Shown piece after piece: positions 5,573 to 7,177 of a stretch of 7,177 nt of DNA. The stretch lies in assembly GCA_020860025.1 (NCBI GenBank), contig JAJBVC010000067.1, forward strand, positions 1-7,177. Direction: 5' to 3'. The DNA is from Clostridiales bacterium (GTDB lineage: Bacteria; Bacillota; Clostridia; Oscillospirales; Acutalibacteraceae). Under the pieces are notes generated by a model. That model saw only the letters and a list, made by a program, of their open reading frames with translations. It ran no database searches and had not been told where the DNA came from. Within the stretch, counting starts at the first letter, position 1; each line of letters starts with the position of its first letter. Position numbers and translations under genes: made by a program.

Positions 5573-6003
5573 TTTGACTTGCCTTCAATTTTCTTTGTTA
5601 GAGTAACGCTTGTCCCCTTTTCGGTCGAGGATTTAACCTTAACTCTGTCGCAAAAGCTTTCCATAACAGTAAATCCAAGACCTGCACGATCGCCTTCCCC
5701 TGTTGTAAAAAGAGGCGTCATAGCCTTAGTAACGTCCTGTATTCCGCAACCCTTGTCACGAACGGTGATTTTTACAATGTTATTTTCAAAAATCACACCC
5801 GTTATGTAAATTTTGCCGTATGTATTTTCGTAGGCGTGGACAATACAGTTTGTCACCGCCTCACTCACCGCCGTTTTTAAATCGGCTATCTCCTCAAGCG
5901 TTGGGTCAAGCGACGTAACAAAAGCCGACACTACAACTCTTGCAAATCCCTCGTTGACGCTTTTGCTGTCAAGTGTCATTTTGAATTCATTTAACTTCTT
6001 CAT
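5566..6003 (-). CDS. spoIIAB: Anti-sigma-F factor / serine kinase SpoIIAB
   Basis: 145 aa, matching the usual length of about 146. A GHKL-fold ATPase that binds sigma-F as a dimer and phosphorylates SpoIIAA. Visible family features: EGFARVVVSAF (18-28, with the conserved Arg22), LDPTLEEIADLKTAVSEAVTN (N box with E48 and N52), G1 box RDKGCGI (82-88), the ATP-lid motif PLFTTGEGDRAGLGF (97-111, with R106 and the G2 box) and EKGTSVTLTK. ATG 6003 is chosen because GGAG lies 8 nt upstream and the resulting N-terminus aligns with the family. The frame stays open to 6078, but that extension runs over SpoIIAA and is not family-like. It overlaps spoIIAA by 17 nt and sigF by 7 nt. Confidence 0.96.
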   Translation of the reverse strand: MKKLNEFKMTLDSKSVNEGFARVVVSAFVTSLDPTLEEIADLKTAVSEAVTNCIVHAYENTYGKIYITGVIFENNIVKITVRDKGCGIQDVTKAMTPLFTTGEGDRAGLGFTVMESFCDRVKVKSSTEKGTSVTLTKKIEGKSKW

Positions 6004-6325
6004 TTTTAAGCTCCTTAATAATGGAAATTCTGCCAAGTCCGGCAAGCTCCATAATCTTTTTTGTTTGCGGCGTAACATTTTTTATTTCTATTCCCGCCGA
6101 CGGAAGTATACTTTGCAGTAAACGGTAACGCCCCATAACCAAGCCTATACCCGATGAATCCATAAAAGTGACGTTGCGAAAATCAATTATGAGGTGGCAC
6201 GGCTTATTTAACATAACGGCATTATCAATTTCTTCACGAACTTCTCCCGCCGTATGATGGTCGATCTCCCCGATTAAATAGGCAATCACCACATTGCCGC
6301 TTGTTTCAACAGTAACATTCATCAT
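5987..6325 (-). CDS. spoIIAA: Anti-sigma-F factor antagonist SpoIIAA (STAS domain)
   Basis: 112 aa. When unphosphorylated (after SpoIIE phosphatase action in the forespore) it displaces sigma-F from SpoIIAB; SpoIIAB phosphorylates it on a serine. The STAS fold is clear: VVIAYLIGEIDHHTAGEVRE (12-31, the invariant GE.DHHTA motif), LIIDFRNVTFMDSSGIGLVM (45-64) and the tail LAGLGRISIIK. The phospho-acceptor is the first Ser of MDSSG, Ser57 here, equivalent to Ser58 of B. subtilis. Two adjacent ATGs (6325 and 6322) are possible; GGAG at 6335-6332 is 6 nt from the first and 9 nt from the second. It is first in the operon, directly after a terminator hairpin whose T-run almost touches its ribosome site. 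Confidence 0.96.
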   Translation of the reverse strand: MMNVTVETSGNVVIAYLIGEIDHHTAGEVREEIDNAVMLNKPCHLIIDFRNVTFMDSSGIGLVMGRYRLLQSILPSAGIEIKNVTPQTKKIMELAGLGRISIIKELKNEEVK

Positions 6326-6335
6326 TTTTCACTCC

Positions 6336-6375
6336 AAAAAAATAAACCTATTTGCTAACATAGTAGCAAATAGGT
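6336..6375 (-). terminator. Rho-independent terminator between folC and spoIIAA
   Basis: Perfect 12-bp inverted repeat ACCTATTTGCTA (6346-6357 on the plus strand) and TAGCAAATAGGT (6364-6375) around a 6-nt loop. On the minus strand it is followed by TTATTTTTTT (6345-6336). It stands about 25 bp beyond the folC stop. The T-run ends directly at the GGAG of spoIIAA, so the terminator forms the leader of the sporulation operon. Confidence 0.85.
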
Positions 6376-6400
6376 GATGAATAATTTATCAAATTTTGTA

Positions 6401-7177
6401 TTAAAGCAATTCTTTTCTGACATCACGGGCAAGATAAAAAGAACCGCATACAAGAAGAAAATCATAATCTTTAATTTTAACAGCGTCATGAGGATTTTTA
6501 ACCACCGTAACGTCACCGCAATATTTTCTTGCGGCATCGGCTAAATCCTCGGCTGTCATTGCCCTATAATATGACGGCTGCGTTGCAATAATTCGACGGC
6601 AATGCGCAGAAATGATTTTTAAATACGAATTAACGTCTTTGTCACGCATCATACCGATTACAGCAGTAATTTCTCTGTTTTTCGGCAGATTTTTTTCAAG
6701 AGCAAGCGCACCGCCGACATTGTGCGCTCCGTCAAGCATAATATTTTCGCCGATAAGCTCCTGACGAGCACCCAGCTTAACTCCAATCTCCACAGGTGAA
6801 AAATTCAAATATTTGAGAGCCGTATTTACAAGAGCAAGATTATTTTTCTGATAATCGCCGTTTTCGCCGACAGAAATCACTTTTGCATTTACCTTTTTTG
6901 CATAGTCTTCAAATATATGATTCACCGATTTATTCGGATATAAAACAACTGCGCTTTCAGACTTAATTATTCCGGCTTTTTGCTCGGCAATTTTTTCAAG
7001 AGTATCGCCCAAAAAATCCGTATGGTCCATAGAAACAGACGTTATAATTTCAAGAATGGGAGAGCTGATTACGTTTGTAGAATCGTCCTTACCGCCCATA
7101 CCGCATTCAACTACAGCAAAATCGACTTTTTCGTCTTCAAAATATTTGAACATAATCGCAGTCAGAAGTTCAAATTC
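6401..7177 (-). CDS. folC: Folylpolyglutamate synthase / dihydrofolate synthase FolC, N-terminus outside window
   Basis: 258 codons plus stop, open to the right edge. The frame reads FELLTAIMFKYF before the first internal Met (7153), so that Met is not the start. An ATP-dependent Mur-ligase-like enzyme that adds glutamate to folates, or to dihydropteroate. Visible FolC motifs: VVECGMGGKDDSTNVI (with the metal-binding Glu), SVSMDHTDFLG (His), KIAEQKAGIIK (with the Lys that is carbamylated in the family), LDGAHNVGG, IGMMRDKDV and LVCGSFYLARDVR. The middle is short: only GENGDYQKNN separates the VISV strand from the LALVNTAL helix, and the helix-to-DGAHN stretch is also compressed. The part seen is some 70 residues shorter than the same span in typical 430-aa FolC proteins (estimate from memory). 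A terminator follows it. Confidence 0.9.
   Translation of the reverse strand, partial: EFELLTAIMFKYFEDEKVDFAVVECGMGGKDDSTNVISSPILEIITSVSMDHTDFLGDTLEKIAEQKAGIIKSESAVVLYPNKSVNHIFEDYAKKVNAKVISVGENGDYQKNNLALVNTALKYLNFSPVEIGVKLGARQELIGENIMLDGAHNVGGALALEKNLPKNREITAVIGMMRDKDVNSYLKIISAHCRRIIATQPSYYRAMTAEDLADAARKYCGDVTVVKNPHDAVKIKDYDFLLVCGSFYLARDVRKELL

Noticed and set aside
764..5809. Several plus-strand frames of 60-125 aa (for example 1252-1479, 1293-1595, 5091-5468)
   Set aside because: All are antisense to well-supported genes, lack ribosome sites and have implausible protein sequences.
6004..6078. 25-residue N-terminal extension of SpoIIAB from an upstream ATG at 6078
   Set aside because: It lies within spoIIAA, has no family resemblance, and the ATG at 6003 has GGAG at proper distance and gives the normal SpoIIAB length.
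6387..6422. Sigma-H-like elements and a TGTCAGA Spo0A-like box upstream of spoIIAA
   Set aside because: The sigma-H match is poor in both hexamers and the Spo0A box matches 5 of 7. Another TGTCAGA occurs at 4898-4904 in an unrelated place, so chance is likely. Not annotated as a feature.
6355..6537. 60-aa minus-strand frame over the folC 3' end and terminator
   Set aside because: It is a shadow frame of folC running through the terminator hairpin; composition and context give no support.

Overview
The window carries eight protein-coding genes, all on the minus strand, so it reads right to left in transcription order. The core is an unmistakable forespore sigma operon (spoIIAA-spoIIAB-sigF), which places it in an endospore-forming Firmicute. 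The low GC content, many A/T-ended codons, AGGAG-type ribosome sites and the style of the two-component and efflux genes suggest a gut-type Clostridia (Oscillospiraceae/Ruminococcus-like). That family-level guess is inference.

Layout from right to left: (1) 7177-6401, the 3' part of folC (its 5' end lies outside the window), closed by a 12-bp perfect hairpin terminator. (2) 6325-4913, spoIIAA, spoIIAB and sigF, all overlapping by a few bases. These are the anti-anti-sigma factor, the anti-sigma kinase and sigma-F. (3) 4837-4151, an OmpR-family response regulator, then 4023-2515, a two-TM HAMP sensor histidine kinase. The kinase has its own near-consensus sigma-A promoter and a structured leader, and the pair ends in a strong terminator. 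(4) 2356-980, an unusual FtsX/MacB-like membrane protein whose extracellular parts are acidic low-complexity sequence. It overlaps by 8 nt a HlyD/MacA-like efflux adaptor (987 to the left edge, incomplete).

The most interesting observation joins blocks 3 and 4. The promoters of the response regulator gene and of the membrane protein/adaptor operon share one layout: an 8-bp box TATCACAA, 3 nt, a second box, 3 nt, then the -10. The box period is 11 bp, the usual geometry of OmpR/PhoB-family operators. This predicts that the regulator controls its own gene and the efflux operon, making a self-contained sensor-efflux module placed just after the sporulation sigma operon. The efflux membrane protein lacks a recognisable MacB-type periplasmic domain and carries about 95- and 115-residue disordered acidic loops plus a 110-residue acidic cytoplasmic tail. 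No ATPase is visible in the window; one would be expected beyond the left edge.

There is no RNA gene, insertion sequence, CRISPR array or attachment site that I can support. No gene-free stretch exceeds 160 bases.
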